Source: Sphingomonas sp. JUb134 (lineage in GTDB: Bacteria > Pseudomonadota > Alphaproteobacteria > Sphingomonadales > Sphingomonadaceae). Taken from it: DNA of 64,000 bases. The translations under genes were made by a program, and so were the position numbers. The number at the start of each line of letters is the position of its first letter. The stretch's first letter is position 1. Where the stretch lies: the NCBI RefSeq assembly GCF_004341505.2, contig NZ_SLYP02000001.1, positions 688,501 through 752,500 of the forward strand. The letters are read 5' to 3'. Of the stretch, positions 1 to 8,960 are shown one piece after another. The notes beneath the pieces are model-generated. The model saw nothing but the letters and a program-made list of their open reading frames with translations, searched no databases and was not told the DNA's origin.

Positions 1-23
1 TGCTGCATCGCGGGCGTCGCTGC

Positions 24-41
24 TAAGCCAGCCTTAAGCTG
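24..41 (+). promoter_or_regulatory. Direct-repeat operator, copy 1 (upstream of dsbD-like gene)
   Basis: The 18-bp sequence TAAGCCAGCCTTAAGCTG occurs here and again, identical, at 10599-10616 before the RND efflux operon. Inside it TAAGC repeats with an 11-bp period, the spacing typical of OmpR-family response-regulator sites. Its closeness to the first ATG (58) suggests that a later start (ATG 73 or beyond) is used or that the site overlaps the promoter. The regulator is not in the window. Confidence 0.55.
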
Positions 42-57
42 CGCGGCCGATGGCGCC

Positions 58-2265
58 ATGATGCACGGCTCCATGAACATCGTCGGCCCGGCGCCGGCCA
101 CGCCCACGTTGTCGCTCGGATCGCTCAAGGCCCTCGCGCTCGGGGTGATTCTGGCGATCCTGCTCATTGCTGTCCCATCGACGGCCGCGCAAGGCAGCCA
201 GCATATCGACGCATCCATTCATGCCTCGACCGAGACGCCCAGGCCGGGGGCGACGAGTCGCATCGCCATCCGCATGACGCCCGAGTCCGGCTGGCACGGA
301 TACTGGATCAATCCGGGCGATTCCGGCCTGCCGGTGGAGGCGGTATGGCGCGCACCCCAAGGCGTGCGGATCGGGGAGCTGCAACACCCCGCACCGACTC
401 TGCTCGAACTGGCCGGGCTTGCCAGCTACGTCCATAAGGGCGCCTTCACCCTGCTCGCCGATCTCGACGTGCCGCCATCGATCCCACGAGGGACGCGGCT
501 TCCGATCGAAGTCGATCTCAACTGGCTCGCTTGCTCGGACACGCTGTGCGTGCCCGAGCGCGCCACGCTCCGGCTCGACCTTGCTACAGGCGACGGCGCG
601 GCAGGCAGCAGTCGCGCGCTGGTTTCCGCCGCCGAGGCCGCATTGCCGCGTCCGGGCGCGGCGCGCATCGCGATCGCGCGGCAGGGGGCGAACTGGACTT
701 TCGACGTGACTGGCGCGCAAGGACTCGATCCATCCAGCGCGCGCCTCTTTCCGGGTGACGCGGGATGGTTCGATGCCGCCACGCCTCAACGCGCGACGAG
801 AGGGCAAGGCGGCGCGATCCAGATCACCGTTCCGGCGTCGGGCTCCGCGCCGCCCGGCGACTTTTCCGGCGTCGTGACCGATGGGCGCAGAAGCTTTGTC
901 CTGGGCGGTTCACCGACACCTGCACCGGCCTCGGCGAGTGGTCCAGTCGCCGAGGCCGAAGAAGCGCCTGCGCCCATTCCCGGTCCGACGGCGAAGGTCG
1001 AGACGATCGATCCATTGATCGACACCGCGTCGTCCACGCCTTCACAAGAACCCGGCAACGGCTCGCCGCTGCGGTTCGCGCTGATCGGCGCGATCCTTGG
1101 CGGCCTTTTGCTCAACCTGATGCCGTGCGTGTTCCCGATCCTCTCGCTGAAAGCGCTCAGTCTGGCCAAGTCGGGGATCGATCGACGCACGGCCAAGGTG
1201 GAGGGTGTCGCCTACTTCGCGGGCAGCGTCGCCACGACCACGCTTCTGGGTGCGATCCTGATCGGCGCGCGGGCGCTGGGCCACGACATCGGCTGGTCGT
1301 TCCAGTTACAGGACCCCCGCATCATCTTGGTTCTGATGCTGCTGTCGCTCGCCATCGCTCTCAACCTTGCGGGCCTGTTTGAAATCCGCGGCATTTCGCT
1401 CGCCGGTGGGCGGTTGGCACAGCCGGGCTGGAGCGGCGCGTTCGGCACCGGCGCGCTCGCGGCAATCATCGCCACCCCTTGCAGCGGGCCGTTCCTGGGC
1501 GTTGCGCTCGGCGCCGCGCTCGTGCTGCCGGCACCCGCCACGCTGGCGGTTTTCGCCGGGCTTGGCATCGGCATGGCGCTGCCCTTCCTGGCGATCGCCT
1601 TCGTTCCCGCCTTGCAGCGCATTTTGCCCCGACCTGGAAAATGGATGGAAACGTTTCGCCGCGTGCTGGCCATTCCCATGCTGCTCACCGCGATCGGCCT
1701 CGCCTGGGTGCTTGGCCGTCAGAGCGGCGTGGACGGCATGGGCTTCGGCCTCCTGCTCGCGGGCCTCGCGGGCATCGGGCTATGGTGGACGGGCCAGCGT
1801 CAGGCAGGCGGCCGCACGGCGGGGCCGGCGCTGATCCCGGTGTTGGCGTCGGTTCTTGTCGTCTTCGCCATCCAGATGTCCGTTCCCTCGACCGCCGGCA
1901 GTCAGGCCGCCGCCACGGTTTCGGCGGGCCGGGCGGAACCGTTCAGCGAAGCACGGCTGGCCGAACTGCGAACGGCGGGAACGCCGGTATTCGTCGACAT
2001 GACCGCCGATTGGTGCCTGATCTGCCAAGTCAACAAGCGCGTCGCCATCGACCGTGATGACACCCAAGCCGCCTTCGCCCAGGCCGGCGTCGTCACCCTG
2101 GTCGGCGACTGGACGCGCGGCGATCCCGCCATCACGCGCTTCCTGGCCTCGCGGGGCCGAAACTCCGTTCCCTATTATCTGTTCGTCACGCGCGGCGGCA
2201 AGGAGCGCGAGCTGCCGCAGATACTGTCAAGCGGGCTGCTGGTCGAACAGGCGTCGACCTCGTGA
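58..2265 (+). CDS. dsbD: DsbD/ScsB-like protein-disulfide reductase
   Basis: Inner-membrane thiol reductase that passes electrons from cytoplasmic thioredoxin to periplasmic partners. The 735-residue product has a signal peptide, a periplasmic N-terminal domain with a cysteine pair (ACSDTLC), a multi-helix membrane domain with the two DsbD/CcdA cysteine motifs (MPCVFP and TPCSGP), and a C-terminal thioredoxin domain with WCLIC. The layout matches ScsB/DsbD proteins of metal-tolerance loci. The TGA stop lies in the 5-bp TGATC duplicated by the mercury transposon, so the reading frame is intact. Before insertion the stop overlapped the GTG start of lnt. A start at ATG 73 is equally possible given the operator just upstream. 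Confidence 0.88.
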   Translation: MMHGSMNIVGPAPATPTLSLGSLKALALGVILAILLIAVPSTAAQGSQHIDASIHASTETPRPGATSRIAIRMTPESGWHGYWINPGDSGLPVEAVWRAPQGVRIGELQHPAPTLLELAGLASYVHKGAFTLLADLDVPPSIPRGTRLPIEVDLNWLACSDTLCVPERATLRLDLATGDGAAGSSRALVSAAEAALPRPGAARIAIARQGANWTFDVTGAQGLDPSSARLFPGDAGWFDAATPQRATRGQGGAIQITVPASGSAPPGDFSGVVTDGRRSFVLGGSPTPAPASASGPVAEAEEAPAPIPGPTAKVETIDPLIDTASSTPSQEPGNGSPLRFALIGAILGGLLLNLMPCVFPILSLKALSLAKSGIDRRTAKVEGVAYFAGSVATTTLLGAILIGARALGHDIGWSFQLQDPRIILVLMLLSLAIALNLAGLFEIRGISLAGGRLAQPGWSGAFGTGALAAIIATPCSGPFLGVALGAALVLPAPATLAVFAGLGIGMALPFLAIAFVPALQRILPRPGKWMETFRRVLAIPMLLTAIGLAWVLGRQSGVDGMGFGLLLAGLAGIGLWWTGQRQAGGRTAGPALIPVLASVLVVFAIQMSVPSTAGSQAAATVSAGRAEPFSEARLAELRTAGTPVFVDMTADWCLICQVNKRVAIDRDDTQAAFAQAGVVTLVGDWTRGDPAITRFLASRGRNSVPYYLFVTRGGKERELPQILSSGLLVEQASTS

Positions 2266-2267
2266 TC

Positions 2268-2324
2268 GGCGTCACCTCAAGCTTTGTACGCTGAACAACG
2301 ATTTTCCGGACATAATGTGAACAT
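2268..2324 (+). repeat. Tn3-family left terminal inverted repeat
   Basis: Aligned by eye with the reverse complement of 8818-8874, the first 14 bases are identical and similarity continues for about 57 bp with around ten mismatches, including the shared blocks ACAACGATTT and CGGACATAA. This is longer than the usual 38-bp Tn3 end. Confidence 0.9.
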
Positions 2325-2329
2325 TGGTG

Positions 2330-2890
2330 TCAGGCAGCGGCGCGAAGGTACTGGTAGAGGGTTTCGCGGCTGATGCCCATGTCGCGCGCGATGGTCGCCT
2401 TGCGTTCACCGGCGGCAACGCGGCGGTGCAGATCGGCAATCATCTCATCCGAGAGCGACCGTTTCCGCCCCCGATAGGCGCCGCGCTGCCGAGCGATCGC
2501 AATGCCTTCGCGTTGCCGTTCGCGGATCAGGGCGCGCTCGAACTCAGCAAACGCACCCATGACCGAGAGCATCAGATTGGCCATCGGGGAGTCCTCCCCC
2601 GAGAAGGACAGGCTTTCCTTCTCAAACTCGATCCGGATACCTCGCTTGGTGAGGCCCTGGACCAGCTTGCGCAGGTCATCCAGATTGCGGGCCAACCGAT
2701 CCATGCTGTGGACGACGACGGTATCGCCTTCGCGGGCGAAAGTGAGCAGAGCCTCAAGCTGGGGGCGGTTGACGTCCTTGCCCGATGCCTTGTCGGTGAA
2801 GGTCCGATCGAGCGACTGACCTTCCAATTGGCGATCCACATTCTGATCGAACGTGCTGACCCGGACATAGCCGATCCGTTGCCCCTTCAC
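2330..2890 (-). CDS. tnpR: Tn3-type serine resolvase
   Basis: 186-residue serine recombinase that resolves the cointegrate formed by tnpA. It has the N-terminal catalytic motif YVRVSTFDQN (Ser about residue 12), the conserved DRLARNL segment, the family core GAFAEFER, and a C-terminal helix-turn-helix (ATIARDMGISRETLYQYL). Full family length. It lies 5 bp inside the left terminal repeat and is transcribed outward, away from the mer genes. Its res site is expected in the gap 2891-3060. Confidence 0.93.
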   Translation of the reverse strand: MKGQRIGYVRVSTFDQNVDRQLEGQSLDRTFTDKASGKDVNRPQLEALLTFAREGDTVVVHSMDRLARNLDDLRKLVQGLTKRGIRIEFEKESLSFSGEDSPMANLMLSVMGAFAEFERALIRERQREGIAIARQRGAYRGRKRSLSDEMIADLHRRVAAGERKATIARDMGISRETLYQYLRAAA

Positions 2891-3060
2891 TGCGCACTCT
2901 CTCCATCAAAATGTCAGGTTGAAATCTATGATACGCAACGACATTCGTCAACAAATTCCGTTTAGTACCCTAATCTGACAGAAACCGCGGTAGCGCCCTG
3001 ACGTCCGGTTAGGCTATACTCCAAGCTGACATCACAAAATCAAATCCCTCAAAGATGGCG
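2891..3060. other. Probable res recombination region of the transposon
   Basis: The 170-bp noncoding gap between the tnpR start and the merR end is AT-richer than its surroundings and has opposed TGTCAG / CTGACA half-sites (near 2911 and 2966). Resolvase-family elements keep res next to tnpR, so this is the only candidate. The exact subsites were not resolved. Confidence 0.45.
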
Positions 3061-3483
3061 TCAATTGCCTTGATGGGGTAAAAACTGGAGTGCTTCCAGG
3101 ATGGGACATTCGGCAACGTCATCTCCAGTGCATCTGGCTAACGTGGTCGCCAGCGTCACCTCTATCTTCTGCAAATCTGCAATGCGGCGGCGGACATCTT
3201 CAAGGTGGAGTTCGGTTCTCGCCATAACCTCCGCGCAGGTTTGTGCACCGGTATCGGTGAGCGACAACAATGACCGTATCTCATCCATTGCATAGCCAAG
3301 GTCGCGCGCGCGCAGGATGAACTGCAACCTTTGCACCAGTTCCGGCGAATAGACGCGGTAGCCGTTGGAACTGCGAGGCGGCCCCGGCAGCAATCCCACC
3401 TTCTCGTAATAGCGGATGGTTTCGAGATTGCAGCCTGTTTTCCGGGCAAGCTGGGCACGCAAGATGCCGACCTGTTGCTCCAT
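3061..3483 (-). CDS. merR: Mercury-responsive MerR regulator
   Basis: 140-residue activator-repressor of the divergent merTPA genes. It has an N-terminal winged helix (ETIRYYEKVGLLP), a dimerisation helix, and the three Hg(II) cysteines in MerR context: one in GAQTCAEV and a pair in ARCTGDDVAECPIL. The ATG at 3483 is chosen because it precedes the usual MerR start and leaves the divergent promoter free; the frame is open further upstream into that promoter. Cysteine spacing in the pair is 8 residues, one shorter than in Tn501 MerR from memory. Confidence 0.93.
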   Translation of the reverse strand: MEQQVGILRAQLARKTGCNLETIRYYEKVGLLPGPPRSSNGYRVYSPELVQRLQFILRARDLGYAMDEIRSLLSLTDTGAQTCAEVMARTELHLEDVRRRIADLQKIEVTLATTLARCTGDDVAECPILEALQFLPHQGN

Positions 3484-3494
3484 GAAAATACCTC

Positions 3495-3525
3495 TTGAGT
3501 CTGTAGTGGCTACAGAGCCTACACT
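3495..3525 (+). promoter_or_regulatory. MerR-controlled mer promoter/operator
   Basis: A -35 box TTGAGT (3495-3500) and a -10 box TACACT (3520-3525) are separated by 19 bp, the over-long spacer typical of MerR-regulated promoters. The spacer carries a perfect dyad, CTGTAG-TGG-CTACAG (3501-3515), where MerR would bind and untwist DNA. It drives merT rightward and merR would autoregulate leftward. Confidence 0.9.
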
Positions 3526-3559
3526 GCGAATCACTCAGTTGGAACAAGGGATTCAAGCC

Positions 3560-3955
3560 ATGGTCTCAACGCCGGAAGCGGGACAGCCAGCCCTCACCGA
3601 AAACCACGAGCCGAAGCAGGCAAACTGGGTTGCGGCGGGCGCATTGATCGGCGCGGGGCTCGCCTCGGCTTGCTGCGTCGTCCCGCTACTGTTGGTTATG
3701 CTCGGAATTTCCGGCGCGTGGATCGCCAACCTGACGGCGCTCGAACCTTACAAGCCCTATGTCGCAGGCGTAACGCTCGCGCTGCTCGGCTACGGCTTCT
3801 GGCATGTCTATTTCAAGCCGAAACCGCCCTGTGAAGACGGTTCCTACTGCGCTCGTCCACAATCGGCTTGGACCACCAAGGCGGTGCTGTGGCTGGGCCT
3901 TGCCGTCGCCATCCTGGCGCTCACCATCGACTGGTGGGCACCCTGGTTCTATTGA
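3560..3955 (+). CDS. merT: Mercuric ion transporter MerT
   Basis: 131-residue inner-membrane protein that takes Hg(II) from MerP and passes it to MerA. It has three predicted membrane helices, the vicinal cysteine pair in helix 1 (ASACCVVPLLLVMLG), and a second pair in the cytoplasmic loop (CEDGSYC). The chosen ATG 3560 lies 34 bp after the -10 box. merP begins 12 bp downstream. Confidence 0.93.
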   Translation: MVSTPEAGQPALTENHEPKQANWVAAGALIGAGLASACCVVPLLLVMLGISGAWIANLTALEPYKPYVAGVTLALLGYGFWHVYFKPKPPCEDGSYCARPQSAWTTKAVLWLGLAVAILALTIDWWAPWFY

Positions 3956-3967
3956 AAGGAAATACCC

Positions 3968-4297
3968 ATGAAAAAGACAGTATGTATCGCTATGGCCGTG
4001 CTGGCTATGGCTGGCGGCGGGGTCGCCTATGCAGTTAGTGGCACGGCGCAAGATCGCCCCGCGGCTACCGCAACCGCTCAGAAGCAAACCACCTTTGCCA
4101 TAGAGAACATGACCTGCGCCACCTGCCCGATCACCGTGAAGAAGGCGATGGAAGGCGTCGCCGGGGTAACGGCGGTCACGGTCGATTTCGCAGCCAAGAC
4201 CGCGCGCGCAACCTATAACCCGCGCCGCACCAATGCTGCTGCGATTGCCGCTGCATCAACCAACGCGGGTTATCCGGCGCGCGCTATTCAAAACTGA
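3968..4297 (+). CDS. merP: Periplasmic mercury-binding protein MerP
   Basis: 109-residue periplasmic scavenger. A signal peptide (KKTVCIAMAVLAMAGGGVAYA) is followed by one heavy-metal-associated domain with the metal motif NMTCATC. Slightly longer than the usual ~91 residues because of a linker after the signal peptide. Second gene of merTPA, 12 bp after merT and 37 bp before merA, with a short A-rich ribosome site (GAAAGGAAA). Confidence 0.93.
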   Translation: MKKTVCIAMAVLAMAGGGVAYAVSGTAQDRPAATATAQKQTTFAIENMTCATCPITVKKAMEGVAGVTAVTVDFAAKTARATYNPRRTNAAAIAAASTNAGYPARAIQN

Positions 4298-4334
4298 GCG
4301 GGGCGCCGCCAGCGCCTCAAGAAAGCGATAAGCA

Positions 4335-5753
4335 ATGAACGACTGTTGCAACCGCCCCGGGCAGGAAGGATTTGACGTGGCCGTCATCGGCGCGGGTTCT
4401 GCCGGGTTCTCCGCCGCGATCGCCGCTGCCGATCTGGGCGCGAAAGTGGCGCTCGTCGGTCACGGCACGATTGGCGGCACCTGTGTCAATGTTGGCTGCG
4501 TTCCTTCCAAGACGCTGATCCGCGCCGCCGAAGCGGTGCATGGTGGGCTTGCCGCCGCGCGCTTTCCCGGCCTTGGGGGCGCTGTCCAGATGGATGACTG
4601 GTCCGTATTGGCGGCGTCGAAGGACGATCTTGTCACGACGCTGCGCCAAAAAAAATATGTCGATCTGCTGCCCGCCTATGACGGTGTGAGCTATATCGAG
4701 GGCAAGGCACGCTTTGCCGATGGTGCGCTGATTGTCGGCGATGCGCCCATGAAGGTCGGCAAGGTCATATTGGCGATGGGTGCGCACGCCGCCGTGCCGC
4801 CGATTCCGGGGATGGACAGCGTGCCCTACCTAACCAGCACATCGGCGCTGGCGCTGGATCGCTTGCCCAAATCGCTGCTGGTGATCGGTGGCGGGGTGAT
4901 CGGGGTAGAACTGGGACAGATGTTTTCGCGTCTGGGCGTTGATGTCACCATCTGCTGCCGAAGCCGCCTGCTCCCCGAAATGGACCCGGAAGTGAGTGCC
5001 GCGCTGAAAAACTATTTGGAAGCCGAGGGCGTGCGGGTTTGCGCAGGTGTCGGCTATCAGCGTATCGCCCAAACACAGAGCGGGGTCGAATTGACCTGCG
5101 AGGGGCATTGTGACACCGTCGCGGCGGAACAGGTGCTCATCGCCACCGGACGCCGACCCAATAGCGACGGGCTTGGGCTGGAGGAGCGCGGCATAGTGCT
5201 TGCCCGTAATGGTGGAATCGTCGTCGATGACCACCTCGAAACGTCGGTTCCAGGCATTTACGCGGCGGGCGATGTAACGGGACGGGACCAGTTCGTCTAC
5301 ATGGCCGCCTATGGCGCAAAACTGGCCGCGCGCAACGCGGTGACGGGCAACCAATACCGCTACGACAATTCCTCCATGCCATCCGTCGTCTTCACCGACC
5401 CGCAAGTCGCCAGCGCCGGCCTCACTGAAACGACAGCACGGGCGCAAGGCCTGGACATCAAGGTTTCGCTGCTCCCGCTCGATGCTGTGCCAAGGGCACT
5501 GGCAGCACGCGATACGCGGGGTCTCATCAAACTGATTGCCGACAAGGCGAACGACCGTTTGCTGGGCGGCCAGATCATGGCACCCGAAGGCGCGGATTCG
5601 ATCCAGACACTGGTGCTGGCGATCAAACACGGCATGACCACCCTGGAATTGGGTGCAACGATATTTCCTTACCTGACCACTGTGGAAGGCCTCAAACTGG
5701 CGGCCCAAACGTTTGATAAGGATGTCGCCAAACTGTCTTGCTGCGCCGGGTGA
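4335..5753 (+). CDS. merA: Mercuric reductase, short form without NmerA
   Basis: 472-residue cytoplasmic flavoprotein that reduces Hg(II) to Hg(0) with NADPH. It has the FAD-binding GAGSAGFSAA motif, the redox-active pair in GGTCVNVGCVPSK (Cys50 and Cys55), an NAD(P) fold (VIGGGVIGVELGQ), and the C-terminal metal-handing cysteine pair SCCAG. The N-terminal heavy-metal domain found in many MerA proteins is absent; only a CC pair remains at residues 4-5. The gene ends before tnpA with no merB, merC or merD. Confidence 0.94.
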   Translation: MNDCCNRPGQEGFDVAVIGAGSAGFSAAIAAADLGAKVALVGHGTIGGTCVNVGCVPSKTLIRAAEAVHGGLAAARFPGLGGAVQMDDWSVLAASKDDLVTTLRQKKYVDLLPAYDGVSYIEGKARFADGALIVGDAPMKVGKVILAMGAHAAVPPIPGMDSVPYLTSTSALALDRLPKSLLVIGGGVIGVELGQMFSRLGVDVTICCRSRLLPEMDPEVSAALKNYLEAEGVRVCAGVGYQRIAQTQSGVELTCEGHCDTVAAEQVLIATGRRPNSDGLGLEERGIVLARNGGIVVDDHLETSVPGIYAAGDVTGRDQFVYMAAYGAKLAARNAVTGNQYRYDNSSMPSVVFTDPQVASAGLTETTARAQGLDIKVSLLPLDAVPRALAARDTRGLIKLIADKANDRLLGGQIMAPEGADSIQTLVLAIKHGMTTLELGATIFPYLTTVEGLKLAAQTFDKDVAKLSCCAG

Positions 5754-5844
5754 TTGCTCGGGGATCAACCGGCAACGAATGGCCTCCCTCCAGTGCAAGC
5801 CGCTTTGGTGTCAATTTTGTTATTCGCCTCAGCGGGAGAGCAAA

Positions 5845-8814
5845 ATGGCACGACGCCGACTTCTGACCGGAGACGAGCGCCGGCGCCTGTTCGATCCTCC
5901 TGTCCAAGAAACCGCGATCATTGGGCATTATACCCTTTCTGCGGAAGATGTTGAATTGGTTGGGCGCCGCTATGGTCCAGCAAATCGCCTCGGTCTGGCT
6001 GCACAAATCGCTTTGATGCGACATCCCGGCTTTGGTCTGCAACCCGAGATCGGGCTTCCCGACGTCATTCTTCAGTACCTCGCGGCACAGTTATTCGTCG
6101 ATCCTTCCTCCTTCTCTGCATATGGTCAGCGCGCGCAAACCCGTACCGATCATGCCGATCTCGTGGCGCGTTATCTTGGCATACGCCCGTTTCGACGCGG
6201 CGACCTGGCACTTGCCCTGAATCTTGCCGCGCAAGCCGCCGAGTATACAGACAGAGGTGAACCGATTGTTCGCGCCCTCATGGTTGGCCTGAAGGGTGAG
6301 CGGTTCATTCTTCCGTCAGGCGACACACTGGAACGCGCCGGTCTTGCTGGCCGGGCACGCGCACGCAAAGCTGCCGCAGCCGCAATCGTCGAAGGCCTCA
6401 GCTCTGCTGAACTGACACGGCTAGACGAACTCGTAATCAACAACCCGGATTTCGGCATGACACCGCTGGCGTGGTTGCGTAATTTCGAAGAAGCCCCGAC
6501 TGCGGCCAATATCAATGGCTTGCTTGAGCGCCTGCGCTATGTTCGCGGCATAGGTATCCACCCGGTAGTTGGGGGCGCCATTCCGGAATTCCGCTTTGCC
6601 CAATTTGTCCGCGAGGGCGGCGTGGCACCGGCATTCCTGCTTTCGGATTACAGCGTCAATCGCAGGCGGGCGACGTTGACGGCCGCAGTGATCGACCTTG
6701 AGGCCAGACTTGCCGATGCCGCGATCCAAATGTTTGACCGACTTATCGGCGGCATGTTCACGCGCGCGCGGCGTGGGCGCGAGCGTCGCTACCAAGATAG
6801 TATTCAGTCGGTGGGGCAACTCATGCGGCTGTTTGGCGCCACGATTACAGCACTTGATGAGGCTGTCCAGAATGGCGGCGATCCGCTCGAATTGATTGAC
6901 GAAGCGGTGGGCTGGCACCGGCTTGTTGCGGCAAAGGCCCAAGTAGATGCCCTTGCTGATCTTGCCGGCGAGGACGCACTGGTAACGGCAACCGAGCGTT
7001 ACGCCACGCTACGGCGTTTCAGCCCGGCATTTCTGGACGCCTTCACCTTCAAGGCGTCTGGAACAGGGACGGCACTGATCAAAGCCATCGATGTCATTCG
7101 CGATGCGAACACACGAAAGTCGCGCGACCTTCCCGATGGCGTTCCACTGCCATTCCCCAATCGGCAGTGGAAGCGTCTCATCACCGAAAGCGGCCGTATC
7201 GACCGCCGACGTTATGAAATTGCGATCATGGCAACCTTGCGTGATCGTTTGCGCGCCGGTGATGTATGGATCGAGGGAACCCGCAACTATCAGCGCTTCG
7301 ATGCCTATTTGCTGGGTCGGCGCGACGCCGCCAAAGTGGCGGATGTGCTTCCGTTCGATTCAAATGCTGCATCCTACCTCGCTGACCGGGCACGAAATCT
7401 TGACTGGCGGCTGCGCCGATTTGCCAAGCAGTTGAAAACAAACAAGCTTGAGGGAGTGTCGCTCGAACGAGACCGGCTCAAGCTTCAGCAAATGCCGCCT
7501 GTCACCCCACCGGAAGCTGAAGCCCTCGATCGCAAGCTCGATACCCTGCTTCCCCGCGTGCGCATCACCGAGCTGCTGCTTGAAGTCGCCGAACGCACTG
7601 GTTTTTTGAACGCATTCCGTGACCTGCGCTCAGGCAAGGAGCACGACAACCCCAGCACGGTACTCGCCGCAATTCTGGCTGATGGCACCAACCTCGGGCT
7701 GGAGCGGATGGCCAATGCCAGCGAAGGCGTCAGCTATGCCCAACTCGCATGGACCCACAACTGGTATCTTTCACCCGAGAACTATCAGGCCGCGCTGGCC
7801 ATGATCATCTCAGCCCATCACGAATTACCCTTCGCGCGGCATTGGGGCGCTGGCACCAGTTCGTCGTCCGATGGCCAGTTCTTCCGGTCGGGGCGGAGCC
7901 GTTCAGGGGCGGCGGACGTCAATGCCAAATATGGCGCCGAACCTGGCGTGAAAATCTATTCTCACCTTTCCGATCACTTCGCATCATTCGGATCACGGAT
8001 CATGTCCGCGACGGCAGGTGAAGCGCCTTACGTGCTCGACGGGCTTGTCCTGGGCGCCGGCAACCTTCCGTTGCATGAGCACTATACCGATACCGGCGGC
8101 GCCACCGATCATGTTTTCGCACTCTGCCACCTACTCGGGTTCCGCTTCGCGCCACGGCTGCGCGATATTGGCGACCGCAAGCTGGGTTCGATCGCTGCGC
8201 CATCGACATACAAGGGCATCGAAAATCTGATGGGCCGCACCATCAAAACGGCAGCGATCGAGGCCGATTGGGATGACATCGTCAGGATTGTCGCCTCAAT
8301 CAAGGATGGCACGGTGGCGCCGTCAGTAATCTTGCGAAAACTTGCCGCCTACAAACGCCAGAACAGGCTGGATTTTGCATTGGCTGAACTGGGCCGTATC
8401 GAGCGCACTTTGTTCACGCTCGATTGGCTTGAACAACCGGAACTGCGACGTGCCTGTCAGGCCGGTCTCAACAAAGGCGAGGCGAGGCACACGCTTGCCG
8501 CCGCCATCTATACCAACCGGCAGGGTCGGTTCACCGATCGCTCGCTGGAAAATCAGGAATTTCGCGCATCTGGGCTGAACCTGCTGATTGCGGCGATTTC
8601 CTACTGGAACACGGTCTATCTCGACCGGGCCGCCCAGCACCTCAACGCTGTCGGCACGACGTTCGATGCGGCACTGCTTGCGCACCTTTCTCCGATGGGC
8701 TGGGCGCACATCAGTCTGACCGGCGATTACCTCTGGGAGCAGGCCAGGCGACTTCCAGCAGGTGAATTCCACCCACTCAACGAGCCAATGGCGCGGTTGA
8801 AGCGTGTAGCGTAG
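5845..8814 (+). CDS. tnpA: Tn3-family transposase
   Basis: 989-residue DDE transposase, the usual Tn3 TnpA length. N-terminal DUF4158-like DNA-binding region (RRLLTGDERRRLF), followed by the Tn3 catalytic part with the conserved DGQFF and YSHLSDH segments and the C-terminal NTVYLD and GDYLW motifs. The start at ATG 5845 has a good site (GCGGGAGAG) 5 bp upstream; the frame is also open back into merA. The stop is 3 bp before the right terminal repeat. Confidence 0.94.
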   Translation: MARRRLLTGDERRRLFDPPVQETAIIGHYTLSAEDVELVGRRYGPANRLGLAAQIALMRHPGFGLQPEIGLPDVILQYLAAQLFVDPSSFSAYGQRAQTRTDHADLVARYLGIRPFRRGDLALALNLAAQAAEYTDRGEPIVRALMVGLKGERFILPSGDTLERAGLAGRARARKAAAAAIVEGLSSAELTRLDELVINNPDFGMTPLAWLRNFEEAPTAANINGLLERLRYVRGIGIHPVVGGAIPEFRFAQFVREGGVAPAFLLSDYSVNRRRATLTAAVIDLEARLADAAIQMFDRLIGGMFTRARRGRERRYQDSIQSVGQLMRLFGATITALDEAVQNGGDPLELIDEAVGWHRLVAAKAQVDALADLAGEDALVTATERYATLRRFSPAFLDAFTFKASGTGTALIKAIDVIRDANTRKSRDLPDGVPLPFPNRQWKRLITESGRIDRRRYEIAIMATLRDRLRAGDVWIEGTRNYQRFDAYLLGRRDAAKVADVLPFDSNAASYLADRARNLDWRLRRFAKQLKTNKLEGVSLERDRLKLQQMPPVTPPEAEALDRKLDTLLPRVRITELLLEVAERTGFLNAFRDLRSGKEHDNPSTVLAAILADGTNLGLERMANASEGVSYAQLAWTHNWYLSPENYQAALAMIISAHHELPFARHWGAGTSSSSDGQFFRSGRSRSGAADVNAKYGAEPGVKIYSHLSDHFASFGSRIMSATAGEAPYVLDGLVLGAGNLPLHEHYTDTGGATDHVFALCHLLGFRFAPRLRDIGDRKLGSIAAPSTYKGIENLMGRTIKTAAIEADWDDIVRIVASIKDGTVAPSVILRKLAAYKRQNRLDFALAELGRIERTLFTLDWLEQPELRRACQAGLNKGEARHTLAAAIYTNRQGRFTDRSLENQEFRASGLNLLIAAISYWNTVYLDRAAQHLNAVGTTFDAALLAHLSPMGWAHISLTGDYLWEQARRLPAGEFHPLNEPMARLKRVA

Positions 8815-8817
8815 CCC

Positions 8818-8874
8818 ATGTTCCGCTTATGTCCGAGAAATCGTTGTCTGGCGAACAAACCTTGAGGTGACGCC
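8818..8874 (-). repeat. Tn3-family right terminal inverted repeat
   Basis: Partner of 2268-2324; the outer 14 bases are an exact inverted match. The repeat is followed directly by the second TGATC duplication (8875-8879). Confidence 0.9.
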
Positions 8875-8960
8875 TGATCCGCATCCGAGCGGCGATCTTC
8901 GCCCTCGGCGCGATCTCGGCACTCGGCTTTGAACCCTGGTCGCTCTGGCCGGTTACGCTG

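Larger units (their letters stand above)
2268..8874. mobile_element. Complete Tn3-family mercury-resistance transposon
   Basis: The 6607-bp element is bounded by long inverted repeats that both begin GGCGTCACCTCAAG and by a 5-bp target duplication TGATC (2263-2267 and 8875-8879). Contents in order: tnpR, probable res region, merR, merT, merP, merA, tnpA. The mer module sits between the resolvase and the transposase rather than outside them. All genes read as intact and the flanking duplication is perfect, so insertion looks recent and by simple replicative transposition. Confidence 0.93.
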
